Of a stretch of 48,981 nt of DNA, positions 8,303 through 15,572 are shown piece after piece. Position numbers and translations under genes: made by a program. Below the pieces are notes generated by a model. It saw only the letters and a list, made by a program, of their open reading frames with translations. It was not told the DNA's origin and searched no databases. Origin of the DNA: Bradyrhizobium diversitatis (lineage in GTDB: Bacteria > Pseudomonadota > Alphaproteobacteria > Rhizobiales > Xanthobacteraceae); contig NZ_JACEGD010000044.1 of assembly GCF_016031635.1 (NCBI RefSeq), positions 1-48,981 on the forward strand. The letters run 5' to 3'. The first letter of the stretch is position 1. The number at the start of each line of letters is the position of its first letter.

Positions 8303-9346
8303 CTAAGGCAGATTGTCCCGCATCACGATGTCGATCCTGATCTTCTCCTGCTCGCGCAAGATCGGCTCGCCGCGAGCGAGCGCCAGCAGCACGCGCACGG
8401 CCGCGCGCGCTTCATGTCCGGGGCTCTGCGAGATCGCAGCATCCATCACGCCCTGCAGCAGCAATCGGCGCGTCAGCGCGGTGACGTCGTGTCCGACGAA
8501 CACCACCTGCTTGTCGCGCCCGGCTTGGCTCAGCGCTTTGGCGACGCCTTGCGTGCCGGCGCCGACGTTATAAAGACCGACAATGTCGGCATGGCTGCCG
8601 AGCAGCTGCCCCAGCAGTTGCTCCGAACGGTCGTCCTCGTCGCGCCCTTCCAGTACGGGCAACACGCTGAGATCGGGGAATTCCGTCGCCATCACCTGGT
8701 TGAAGCCGAAGATGCGCTCGGCATGATCGCGCAGGCCCTGCGAGCCCGCGACGATCGCGACCTTGCCGGACCTTTGGCCGACCAGCCGCCCGACCAGCGC
8801 GCCGGCGGTGCGCCCCGCCGCGATATTGTCGATGCCGACATAATGGTGCCGGCGCGAGGATGGTACGTCCGAGACCAGCGTCACGACCTTCGTGCCGGCA
8901 TCGACGAGATCGTTGATGGCAGCACGCACGCCGGGATGATCCAGCGCCACCACGGCAACGCCGTCGCAATCGCCCGACAATGCCTCCAGCGAGGCCGCGA
9001 GCGCGGAAGCGTCGAACACGTCGGTTGCGACCGTCTCGACGCTGAGGCGGCGGGCCACCAGCCAGGCCGCCATCTCGCCGAGATAGGCCTCGATCTGCTG
9101 CATGAACGGGTTTGGTCCCGACGGCATGACGAAGGCGAAACGGCGGGCGCGGCCGCGGGCGAGCTCGGCGGCGGCCACATGCGGCTGGAACGAATTGCGC
9201 TCGATGGCAGCCTTGACGCGCCTGACCGTATCCGGGCGCACTCCCGGCCTGTTGTGCAGGACGCGGTCCACCGTCGCGAGGCTGACGCCAGCCTCGCGGG
9301 CGATGTCCTTCAGGGTCAGCGCGGTCGGGGTGAGCGTCTCGGCCAT
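8303..9346 (-). CDS. LacI-family transcriptional regulator
   Basis: 347 residues. The N-terminal helix-turn-helix (LTLKDIAREAGVSLATVDRVLHNRPGV) and hinge (about residues 10-60) match the LacI/PurR family. The rest is a periplasmic-binding-protein-like sensor domain, with VVFVGHDVTALTRRLL near the end. It is first in the minus-strand run lacI-xylB-xylA-ABC-AKR-lactonase, and a 16-bp near-perfect palindrome lies 25 bp upstream of its start. Inference: a local repressor of the pentose operon that also controls itself, released by xylose or a metabolite. Confidence 0.9.
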   Translation of the reverse strand: MAETLTPTALTLKDIAREAGVSLATVDRVLHNRPGVRPDTVRRVKAAIERNSFQPHVAAAELARGRARRFAFVMPSGPNPFMQQIEAYLGEMAAWLVARRLSVETVATDVFDASALAASLEALSGDCDGVAVVALDHPGVRAAINDLVDAGTKVVTLVSDVPSSRRHHYVGIDNIAAGRTAGALVGRLVGQRSGKVAIVAGSQGLRDHAERIFGFNQVMATEFPDLSVLPVLEGRDEDDRSEQLLGQLLGSHADIVGLYNVGAGTQGVAKALSQAGRDKQVVFVGHDVTALTRRLLLQGVMDAAISQSPGHEARAAVRVLLALARGEPILREQEKIRIDIVMRDNLP

Positions 9347-9370
9347 GGCTGAAGGCTAGCAGAGGTGTTT

Positions 9371-9386
9371 TGAGGTGCGCAACTCA
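9371..9386. promoter_or_regulatory. Candidate LacI-type operator
   Basis: TGAGGTGCGCAACTCA is a 16-bp palindrome with 14 of 16 positions symmetric and a central CG, the form expected of a LacI-family site. It is flanked by two copies of TTTTGAGG (starting 9368 and 9387). It lies 25 bp before the regulator start, where it would block the promoter. I saw no second copy in the gap between regulator and xylB. Confidence 0.5.
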
Positions 9387-9439
9387 TTTTGAGGCGCCCT
9401 TGCTGATTTGGTGCCTTTGCGAGGAGACGCGCTCCTGAG

Positions 9440-9919
9440 CTACCGACGCGCCGGCGCCGACAGATCGAGCGTCAGGAACAGGCTGTTGGGATCTTCGACA
9501 TAGCCCTCGAAGGGACCGCAGAGGACGAAACCGTGCGCCAAATAGAGTGCGTGAGCCGGTTTGAAATAGTCCCACGAGCCGGTCTCGAGGCTGAGCCGTG
9601 TCATGCCGCGCGCACGGGCTTCCGTGATGATGTGCCGGAGCATCCGGCCGCCAAAGCCGCGCCGGCGCGCGGTCTGATGCGTGTGCATCGACTTGACCTC
9701 GCCGTGGCTCGTCGAAAGCATCTTCAACGCGCCGGTGGTGACCAGTGTCTCGCCGTCCCAGCCTGTCCAGAACGCGACATCGGGTGCACGCAAGCCCGCG
9801 AGATCAAGCGCATGGGCGCTGCCCGGCGCCGTCTGCGCCCGCGCGGCCGTGACGTGGTGATCGAGCAGCGCGACGACGCGGGGATCATAGGTGTCGCCGG
9901 TGCGGATCTGCATCGTCAT
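9440..9919 (-). CDS. GNAT-family N-acetyltransferase
   Basis: 159 residues from the ATG at 9919 (an alternative ATG is 6 nt further in). Visible GNAT elements are a beta strand with VKSMHTHQTARRRGFGGRML (about 80-100), where the R/Q-x-x-G-x-G/A acetyl-CoA loop is RRRGFGG, followed by LSLETGSWDYFKPAHALYLAHGF, typical of motif B. It resembles YhbS/WecD-like small-molecule acetyltransferases; the acceptor is unknown. The gene starts 13 nt after the XRE-cupin gene, so the pair is probably one operon. Confidence 0.85.
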   Translation of the reverse strand: MTMQIRTGDTYDPRVVALLDHHVTAARAQTAPGSAHALDLAGLRAPDVAFWTGWDGETLVTTGALKMLSTSHGEVKSMHTHQTARRRGFGGRMLRHIITEARARGMTRLSLETGSWDYFKPAHALYLAHGFVLCGPFEGYVEDPNSLFLTLDLSAPARR

Positions 9920-9932
9920 GATCTCCACCCTC

Positions 9933-10523
9933 TCACATCTTGCCGTAGGAAGCGCCGCGCCGTGTGATGATGACGTAGCGCGCATCCTGCTTGGTCTCGT
10001 TCTCGAACATCACGGCGCGCATCACGTCGAAATCCAGACAATCGCCCTCACGCAGCCGCACCGCCTTGGCATCGATATGCACGGCGATGATGCCCTCCAG
10101 CATCAGAATCTGCTGGGTGAAGGCGTTGCGGCCCCAGGGGCTGTAGGAGACGCGGGCCCCCGCCGGCAGGTCGACCACGATGATCTCGATGCCGCTCGCC
10201 GCGTCCGGCGGCGAGGCATGACGCCGCCGGTAGCCGCTGTCGGGATCGCGCCAATGCGGCTGGTCGGCAAGCCGCACCAGGCGCTCCGGCGGCTTCTCCG
10301 CCAGCGCCACGACATCGCTGAGCGTGACGTCGAGCGCCGCGCAGAGCTTGTTGAGCAGCGCCGCCGTCGCACTGCTCTGCGCCCGCTCCACCCGCCCGAT
10401 CATGGCCCGGCTGACGCCGGAGCGGCCCGCGAGCTCGTTCAACGTCATGCCCGCCTGCGTCCGCAGCGTCTTGAGGCGCCGCCCAATGGCGCGATCGAGT
10501 TTCTGTTGGTCCATGGGTTTCAT
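9933..10523 (-). CDS. XRE-family regulator with cupin domain
   Basis: 196 residues. Residues about 12-65 form a Cro/C1-type helix-turn-helix (LKTLRTQAGMTLNELAGRSGVS, shown here in two parts: LKTLRTQAGMTL then NELAGRSGVS), followed by a C-terminal cupin barrel around residues 120-190 with LMLEGIIAVHI and LREGDCLDFD. Proteins of this layout sense small molecules in the cupin and often control a neighbouring enzyme. Here that would be the GNAT gene 13 nt downstream. The start has no very strong ribosome site but fits the domain boundary. Confidence 0.88.
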   Translation of the reverse strand: MKPMDQQKLDRAIGRRLKTLRTQAGMTLNELAGRSGVSRAMIGRVERAQSSATAALLNKLCAALDVTLSDVVALAEKPPERLVRLADQPHWRDPDSGYRRRHASPPDAASGIEIIVVDLPAGARVSYSPWGRNAFTQQILMLEGIIAVHIDAKAVRLREGDCLDFDVMRAVMFENETKQDARYVIITRRGASYGKM

Positions 10524-10672
10524 TGCAGGCGTCGCCGGGCGTTCGTACCGAACACGGATCGAGAGCTTACTACGGAGCGCGATGAATACCGGATGGCCGA
10601 GGCGAACATATTAGAATCTTGGGCGGCACCGCCACCCGGACGGATTCGGCTCCGCCAGGCATTGCCCTCTGC

Positions 10673-10993
10673 CTACCCGTTTTTCTCATTGGAAAAGATC
10701 GCCTCGATATCCTGCCTGCCATCGAGCACTCGCACGATCTCGGCCCGGTCATCCTTCGAGCGATAGAAGTCGATTTGCGGAGCGGCGGCCAGCGAACGCA
10801 AGCTTGGCCGGATTTCATCGCGTGCCCGCCCTGCGAAGAGGAAATCCTCGATGAAGGTGACGGCCTTCCCGATCTCGCGCAATATCTTGTCGGCGGTCCC
10901 GGTTCCTGCCGCGCTGGCGTAATAATCCCAAAGGCGATCGATATCCTCGACAACTTCCGGTGACCAAATGACCGGAAGCCTATGCTCCACCAT
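10673..10993 (-). CDS. ParE/RelE-family toxin
   Basis: 106 residues beginning VEHRLPVIWSPEVVEDIDRLWDYYA, which is the beta strand plus long helix that opens the ParE/RelE fold. It continues with a GRARDEIRPSLRSLA segment and ends with EIVRVLDGRQDIEAIF, the family's C-terminal strand with conserved arginine. ParE-type proteins usually poison gyrase, RelE-type ones cleave mRNA at the ribosome; sequence alone does not decide. The start overlaps the antitoxin stop by 14 nt, the classical coupled arrangement. Confidence 0.85.
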   Translation of the reverse strand: MVEHRLPVIWSPEVVEDIDRLWDYYASAAGTGTADKILREIGKAVTFIEDFLFAGRARDEIRPSLRSLAAAPQIDFYRSKDDRAEIVRVLDGRQDIEAIFSNEKNG

Positions 10994-11198
10994 GCCGTGA
11001 GTTCTTTTCGCGAAGAAACTCTTCCATATTCAGGGTCTCGCCCTTGCCTGCATCGAGCGAATGGATGCCCCGGTCGATTTCAGACCGGAGGGCGCCGAGC
11101 TTTTCGACATGCGAAAGCAATTTCCGGCCGATCTCTTCCTGATCGGCGGCCGGCAATCGCGAGATTTGCGCAATGGCTTGTTCGAGTGTCCTGACCAT
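10980..11198 (-). CDS. ParD-like antitoxin
   Basis: 72 residues, charged and helical, with a C-terminal MEEFLREKNSRH tail typical of antitoxins that wrap around a ParE-type toxin. No clear ribbon-helix-helix can be read, so the DNA-binding class is uncertain. It precedes and overlaps the toxin gene, giving antitoxin-first order. The identification relies mainly on size, position and the toxin downstream. Confidence 0.75.
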   Translation of the reverse strand: MVRTLEQAIAQISRLPAADQEEIGRKLLSHVEKLGALRSEIDRGIHSLDAGKGETLNMEEFLREKNSRHGGA

Positions 11199-11234
11199 GG
11201 CCTCAGCCTATCACATGACGGCCGGGACGAAACT

Positions 11235-11308
11235 TGGAGCGGGCGAAGGGAATCGAACCCTCGTATGCAGCTTGGGAAGCTGCCGTTCTACCATTGAACT
11301 ACGCCCGC
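11235..11308 (-). tRNA. tRNA-Gly (CCC)
   Basis: The minus strand folds as a full cloverleaf: acceptor GCGGGCG/CGCCCGC, D arm GTTCAATGGTAGAAC, anticodon stem GCAGC/GCTGC with loop TTCCCAA (anticodon CCC), T arm with GGGTTCGATTCCC, discriminator T and an encoded CCA (11235-11237). The toxin-antitoxin pair lies just beyond its 3' end, but no duplicated tRNA end marking an integrated element was seen. Confidence 0.97.
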
Positions 11309-11481
11309 TTATGCGCGCTTCGCGCCCCTCCTGATTAGCCGAGACGGCGCCTCCCGCCAAGCGCTTTGGCGCGCCCGGCCCGACGGTTGTTAACGTCCTG
11401 ACAAGATTCCAGATGCGCCGGATTGTGGCGGTGTTATGATTTCGTGTCTGGGGCGAAACGTGCACTGAGTGGGGCGTGTGC

Positions 11482-12057
11482 ATGGCGGGGCGTGCTTACG
11501 CGATATTCGATACGGCGCTGGGGCGCTGCGGCATCATCTGGAGCGGCACCGGCGTGGTCGCCGTGCAACTGCCGGAGGCGCGGGAGATCGATACCCGCCG
11601 CCGCATTTTCCTGGCCCATCCCGAGGCGCGGGAGCAGCGGCCCTCCGAGAACGCCGAGCTGGCGATCGAGGGGATCGTCGGCCTGCTGCAAGGCGGCGAG
11701 CCGGATTTCTCCGACGTCGGTCTGGACGCCGGCGGGGTGCCCGGCTTCAACCGGCGGGTCTACGAGCACACCTGCGCGATCCCGCGCGGCGAAACGCGCA
11801 CCTGCCACGAAATCGCCAAGGCACTGGGCGCCTCCGGCGCCGTGCACTCGGTGGCGCAGGCGATCGCCAAAAATCCCTACATGCTGATCGTGCCCTGTCA
11901 CCGGGTGCTGGAGGCCGGCAATTACACCGACCGGCTTTCCCCCTATGCCGGCATGATCTCCAGGCGGCGGCTGCTGGCGCTCGAAGGTGCCCAACCCGTC
12001 GCCAGCAAGACGCTGTTCGAGGTGCTGCTGCCCGTTGCTCCGCCCCGCGCCAGCTAA
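11482..12057 (+). CDS. ogt: Methylated-DNA-protein cysteine methyltransferase
   Basis: 191 residues from ATG 11482, preceded by GGGG at 7 nt; an in-frame GTG at 11476 is less likely. The family active site is present as C139 in IVPCHRV, with PRGETRTCHEIAKALG (101-116) as the DNA-binding winged helix region. The protein removes O6-alkyl groups from guanine by transferring them to the cysteine. Oddity: the usual Arg finger region (ARAVG) reads VHSVA here, so the base-flipping arginine seems replaced by histidine. Another reading is that this is a diverged subfamily. A terminator follows immediately after the stop. Confidence 0.88.
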   Translation: MAGRAYAIFDTALGRCGIIWSGTGVVAVQLPEAREIDTRRRIFLAHPEAREQRPSENAELAIEGIVGLLQGGEPDFSDVGLDAGGVPGFNRRVYEHTCAIPRGETRTCHEIAKALGASGAVHSVAQAIAKNPYMLIVPCHRVLEAGNYTDRLSPYAGMISRRRLLALEGAQPVASKTLFEVLLPVAPPRAS

Positions 12058-12092
12058 GGCGCGATCCTGATCGCACCTTAGCCTTGTTTTTT
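12055..12092 (+). terminator. Intrinsic terminator of the ogt gene
   Basis: TAAGGCGCGATC (12055-12066) pairs with GATCGCACCTTA (12069-12080) with one internal C/A mismatch, then GCCTTG and a run of six T (12087-12092). The stem begins in the TAA stop codon itself. It is a strong Rho-independent terminator for the plus strand. Confidence 0.8.
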
Positions 12093-12139
12093 GGCATGAT
12101 CTCGTCGGAAAACCGCTACACACTTTTCCGGATCATGCC
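12093..12139. repeat. Palindromic intergenic repeat (GGCATGATC type)
   Basis: GGCATGATC (12093-12101) is repeated inverted as GATCATGCC (12131-12139), with an inner CGGAAAA/TTTTCCG pair, giving a long hairpin with about 16 loop bases. From memory, this palindrome with its preceding GCGATCCTGATCGC stem recurs many times in Bradyrhizobium genomes; that is not verified here. Confidence 0.65.
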
Positions 12140-12151
12140 TAGATAGGCCGG

Positions 12152-12991
12152 ATGGATGCGACCACGCTGCTGACGACGCCATCGATGACGGTCTCCGAAT
12201 TTCGCTGCGATGCGGGACCGGACGACGCGCCGTTTCCCGAATGCCGCACCGGCCATTCCATCGCCTATGTCCGCGCAGGGAGCTTCGGCTGCCATTGCCG
12301 CGCCGGTTTCTTCGAGCTGGTGGCAGGCTCGATGCTGGTCGGCGCCCCCGGCGAGGAATACACCTGCACGCATGAGCACGTGTCCGGCGACGTCTGCCTG
12401 TCGTTCTTTCTCAGCGAGGATCTGGTCGAGACTCTCGGTGGGCGGCGCGAGGTCTGGCAGGTCGGCGCGACGCCGCCGCTGCCCGAGCTGATGGTGCTGG
12501 GCGAGCTCGCTCAGACGGCAGCAGATGGCAACAGCGACCTCGGTCTCGACGAAATCGGCCAGATCCTCGCCGGCCGCTTCATTGACGTCGTCTCGGGCAA
12601 GGCGCGCAAGCCAGCCACCCCCACCGCACGCGACCGTCGCCGCGCCGTCGAGGCCGCGCTGTGGATCGACGACAACTCGCATGCCGAGCTTGACCTCGAA
12701 CAGGCAGCAAAGCAGGCCGGCCTCAGCCCGTTCCATTTCCTGCGGCTGTTCTCAAGCGTGCTCGGCGTCACCCCGCATCAATATCTGGTGCGCTCGCGGC
12801 TGCGGCACGCGGCGCGGCTGCTGACTGACGACGACATCGCGGTCACCGACATCGCCTACGACGTCGGTTTCGGCGATCTCTCCAATTTCGTCCGCACCTT
12901 CCACCGCGCTGCCGGTGTATCCCCGACCAAATTCCGCCAGGCCTCGAAGGGACAGCGCAAGATTCTCCAAGAGCAGCTTGCCCTCAACTAA
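12152..12991 (+). CDS. AraC-family transcriptional regulator
   Basis: 279 residues. The N-terminal half (about 10-150) looks like a cupin-type sensor domain with a GxxxCHCRAGFFELVAGSML-like strand pattern. The C-terminal 100 residues hold two helix-turn-helix units: LDLEQAAKQAGLSPFHFLRL and AVTDIAYDVGFGDLSNFVRT, with the AraC hallmark GVSPTKFRQ. It is followed 57 nt later by a VOC-fold gene in the same direction, a possible target. A weak GCGTGCC/GGCACGC hairpin lies between them (13009-13029). The ligand is unknown. Confidence 0.9.
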   Translation: MDATTLLTTPSMTVSEFRCDAGPDDAPFPECRTGHSIAYVRAGSFGCHCRAGFFELVAGSMLVGAPGEEYTCTHEHVSGDVCLSFFLSEDLVETLGGRREVWQVGATPPLPELMVLGELAQTAADGNSDLGLDEIGQILAGRFIDVVSGKARKPATPTARDRRRAVEAALWIDDNSHAELDLEQAAKQAGLSPFHFLRLFSSVLGVTPHQYLVRSRLRHAARLLTDDDIAVTDIAYDVGFGDLSNFVRTFHRAAGVSPTKFRQASKGQRKILQEQLALN

Positions 12992-13048
12992 CTAGGGTCG
13001 TCTCCGGCGCGTGCCCCCTCTCGGCACGCTTCTGCAATGGAGACGAAC

Positions 13049-13408
13049 ATGTACGACCACATCGGATTGCGTGTTGCGGACCTCGACGCTGCGACACGCT
13101 TCTATACTGCAGTGCTGGCGCCGCTCGGCTATGTCCTGTGCTCGAGCGGCGACGGTTATGCCGGCTTCGGGCCGAAGGGCGAGCCCGCGCTGTGGCTGCA
13201 CCTGAACAAGGGCCGGAAGGCCGACGGCGCCCATATCGCCTTCCGCGCCAAGGATCATGACGCCGTCAAGGCGTTCCATACCGAAGGGCTGAGGAGCGGA
13301 GGCCGCGACAATGGCGGCGCCGGGCCGCGCAAGGACTACAGCCCGACCTATTATGCGGCGTTCTTGATCGACCCCGACGGCAACAATGTCGAGGCGGTTT
13401 GCGTGTGA
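13049..13408 (+). CDS. VOC-family (glyoxalase/dioxygenase fold) protein
   Basis: 119 residues from ATG 13049, chosen because GGAGA lies 6 nt before it; an upstream ATG at 13037 would bury that site in the coding region. The sequence opens with the VOC strand-helix MYDHIGLRVADLDAATRFY and ends with FLIDPDGNNVEAV, whose DPDGN-x-x-E carries a metal-ligand glutamate. H4 is the matching N-terminal ligand. Possible roles are glyoxalase-like, fosfomycin-resistance-like or ring-cleavage; none can be selected. Confidence 0.85.
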   Translation: MYDHIGLRVADLDAATRFYTAVLAPLGYVLCSSGDGYAGFGPKGEPALWLHLNKGRKADGAHIAFRAKDHDAVKAFHTEGLRSGGRDNGGAGPRKDYSPTYYAAFLIDPDGNNVEAVCV

Positions 13409-13418
13409 GCTCTCTCCT

Positions 13419-13507
13419 TCGTCATTGCGAGGAGCTCTCGCGACGAAGCAATCCAGGCTGTCCCCGCGGAAACATTTCTGGATTGCTTCGCTACGCTCGC
13501 AATGACG
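13419..13507. repeat. Palindromic repeat (TCATTGCGAGGAG type)
   Basis: An imperfect inverted repeat of about 40 bp per arm. The left arm begins TCGTCATTGCGAGGAGC and contains GACGAAGCAATCCAG; the right arm contains CTGGATTGCTTCG and ends CTCGCAATGACGA. It sits between the VOC and SRPBCC genes and matches the style of high-copy intergenic palindromes in Bradyrhizobium and Rhodopseudomonas (recalled, not checked). Reading frames crossing it on either strand are artefacts. Confidence 0.8.
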
Positions 13508-13546
13508 ATGCCCGTGGCACCACTTATCACAATCAAGGATACGTTC

Positions 13547-13948
13547 ATGGCTTCCATCCGCAACGACATTCCCCTCCCCGCCTCCGCACACGATGTCTGG
13601 GACGCTGTGCGCGATTTCGGGGCGCTGCACCAGCGGCTGGTGCCGGGCTTCGTCACCGCCTGCACGCTCGACGACGATGCACGCATCGTCACCTTTGCCA
13701 ATGGTTCGGTCGCACGCGAGGTGCTGGTCGATTGCGACGATGCGCGACAGCGCCTCGTCTATGCGATCAGCAACGAGCGGCTGAAGCATTACAGCGCCTC
13801 CGTGCAGGTGATTGCCGAGAGCGATACGCGCTGCCGGCTGGTCTGGATCATCGACGTGCTGCCGAACGAGCTTGCGGCCTACATTGAAGGGCAAACGAAG
13901 GAGGCCGTCGGCGCGATCCACAGGGCATTCCCGCCCGCGGCTGCATGA
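13547..13948 (+). CDS. SRPBCC-family (polyketide cyclase/START-like) protein
   Basis: 133 residues from ATG 13547, which has AAGGA 7 nt upstream; an earlier in-frame ATG at 13502 lies inside the palindromic repeat and is rejected. The opening RNDIPLPASAHDVWDAVRDF followed by GALHQRLVPGF is the standard start of small SRPBCC proteins, which form a deep hydrophobic ligand cavity. The C-terminal helix is KEAVGAIHRAF. The ligand and pathway are unknown. The MATE gene converges from the other side 15 nt away. Confidence 0.85.
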   Translation: MASIRNDIPLPASAHDVWDAVRDFGALHQRLVPGFVTACTLDDDARIVTFANGSVAREVLVDCDDARQRLVYAISNERLKHYSASVQVIAESDTRCRLVWIIDVLPNELAAYIEGQTKEAVGAIHRAFPPAAA

Positions 13949-13963
13949 TTTTCGCATCGCGCA

Positions 13964-15406
13964 TCAGTCGGCAGTCGAAAGCGCCGGCCTGATCGCAGCT
14001 TTCGCCTTGCGCGGCCCCCAGCGTGTCAGCACCACGCTGGAGCACGACAGCACGCCGAGCACGACCATCGAGCTTGCGGCCAGCCAGAAGAAGCTCTGCG
14101 CGCTGGCATCGTGCGTCGACAGCCACCAGCCGACGGCCGCGATGTAGATCAGCCGCGCCGTCTGCGCGAGCACCGGGCCGATCACCTTGGCGGCGCCCTG
14201 CGAGGAGAAATACATCGTCGTTGCAAGGCCGAAGAAGGCGTAGAACGGCCCGACGGTCGAGAGATATTGATGGCTCGCCGCGCGCACGGCCACGCTGTCG
14301 GTGAACATGTTGACCCAGAGATCCGGGAAGATCGCAACGAGGCACGCAGGCGCGCCGACCGCCACGAAAGCGGCCGCACTGGCGATCCAGGTGATGCGCC
14401 GGGCGCGTGCGATGCGGCCTGCGCCGATCGCCATCCCGACCATCGGCACACAGGCGATGCCGAACGAGAATGCGATCGAGGTCAACAGAAACTCGAGCCG
14501 CGCGCCGATGCCGTAACCGGCGAGGATCGCGGTGCCGAACTTCGCCAGCATGTGAGTGAAGATCGAGATCGTCAGCACCGATTGCAGCGGCGAGAAGCAG
14601 GCGATGGCGCCGACCTTGAGGATGTCGAAGAACATCGCCCATCGGATGCGCAAGCCGCGCAACCTCAGTACGATCCGCGCGCGGCCGGAGAACAGGTACC
14701 AGCCCATGATGCAGATGTTCATGGAATAGGCGATCAGCGCGCCGGCCGCGACGCCGCGCATGCCCAGCTGCGGCACCGGTCCGAGACCGAGACCCAGCGT
14801 GCCGCCGAGCACGATCTGCCAGGCCGCAGAGTTGAGGATGAGAAATGACGGCAGCTTCATGTTGCCGGTGCCGCGCAGGACGCCCGCCATGGTGTTGAGC
14901 AACCAGGGTAGCACGGCGCCGCCGAAAAACACCTGCGTGTAGGCGATCGCATGCGTCAGCACAGCGCCGCGGCCGCCAAGTATTTCGAGCACCCTCGGTC
15001 CGAAGATCAGCATGCCCAGCATGAAGACCAGGCCGAAGCTGATGCCGATCAGCATCGCATGCACGGCGAGCGTGCCAGCGCGTTCGCGATCACCGGCGCC
15101 GAGCGCACGCGCGATGGCCGAGGCCACCGCACCGCCCATGGCGCCGCCCGACATCGTCATGGTCAGGATCACGGTCGGAAACACCAGCGCCATCGCCGCC
15201 AGCGCCTCGACACCGAGCCGGCCGACATAAGAGGTCTCCGCGATGACCACGCAGATGCCGGCCGACAAGCCGATCACGTTCGGCCAGGCGAGGGAGAGCA
15301 GCGTGCGCAGGATCGGCCCGTCGGTCAGCGCGCTCTTGACGGAGCGCGGCAGCGGCGGCAACGGGCGCTCCTGTTCACCGACCGGGATCTCGGCGATGTC
15401 CGTCAT
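13964..15406 (-). CDS. MATE-family efflux transporter
   Basis: 480 residues from ATG 15406, where GGGAGAGGA precedes it; the longer frame to 15445 has no ribosome site. About 12 hydrophobic helices in two related halves: SLAWPNVIGLSAGICVVIAE and GRLGVEALAAMALVFP open the first, and the second opens around GAIACFSPLQSVLTISIFTH. This is the NorM/DinF type of inner-membrane antiporter that exports cationic drugs or metabolites using Na+ or H+. There is no linked regulator. The substrate is unknown. Confidence 0.9.
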   Translation of the reverse strand: MTDIAEIPVGEQERPLPPLPRSVKSALTDGPILRTLLSLAWPNVIGLSAGICVVIAETSYVGRLGVEALAAMALVFPTVILTMTMSGGAMGGAVASAIARALGAGDRERAGTLAVHAMLIGISFGLVFMLGMLIFGPRVLEILGGRGAVLTHAIAYTQVFFGGAVLPWLLNTMAGVLRGTGNMKLPSFLILNSAAWQIVLGGTLGLGLGPVPQLGMRGVAAGALIAYSMNICIMGWYLFSGRARIVLRLRGLRIRWAMFFDILKVGAIACFSPLQSVLTISIFTHMLAKFGTAILAGYGIGARLEFLLTSIAFSFGIACVPMVGMAIGAGRIARARRITWIASAAAFVAVGAPACLVAIFPDLWVNMFTDSVAVRAASHQYLSTVGPFYAFFGLATTMYFSSQGAAKVIGPVLAQTARLIYIAAVGWWLSTHDASAQSFFWLAASSMVVLGVLSCSSVVLTRWGPRKAKAAIRPALSTAD

Positions 15407-15572
15407 GTCCTCTCCCGGGCAGGGGCGCCATTTGCGGCGCGGCAATGAACAGGTGTGCCAATCAATCTATTCGCGCGCAGGGCGCGGCTGGGGCTTGTTA
15501 GCACGGCGCTCGCCGATTCCTCCTGCGTCGGGTGCAGGCGTGCCCTGCGGCGGCGCATTCCGATGGGTGAGC

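Noticed and set aside
11198..11308. tRNA-Gly with a toxin-antitoxin pair at its 3' end as an integration site of a mobile island
   Set aside because: No second copy of the tRNA 3' end and no integrase gene were found within the window.
13399..13887. Plus-strand frame across the palindromic repeat before the SRPBCC gene
   Set aside because: It translates the repeat and then the SRPBCC gene in the wrong frame.
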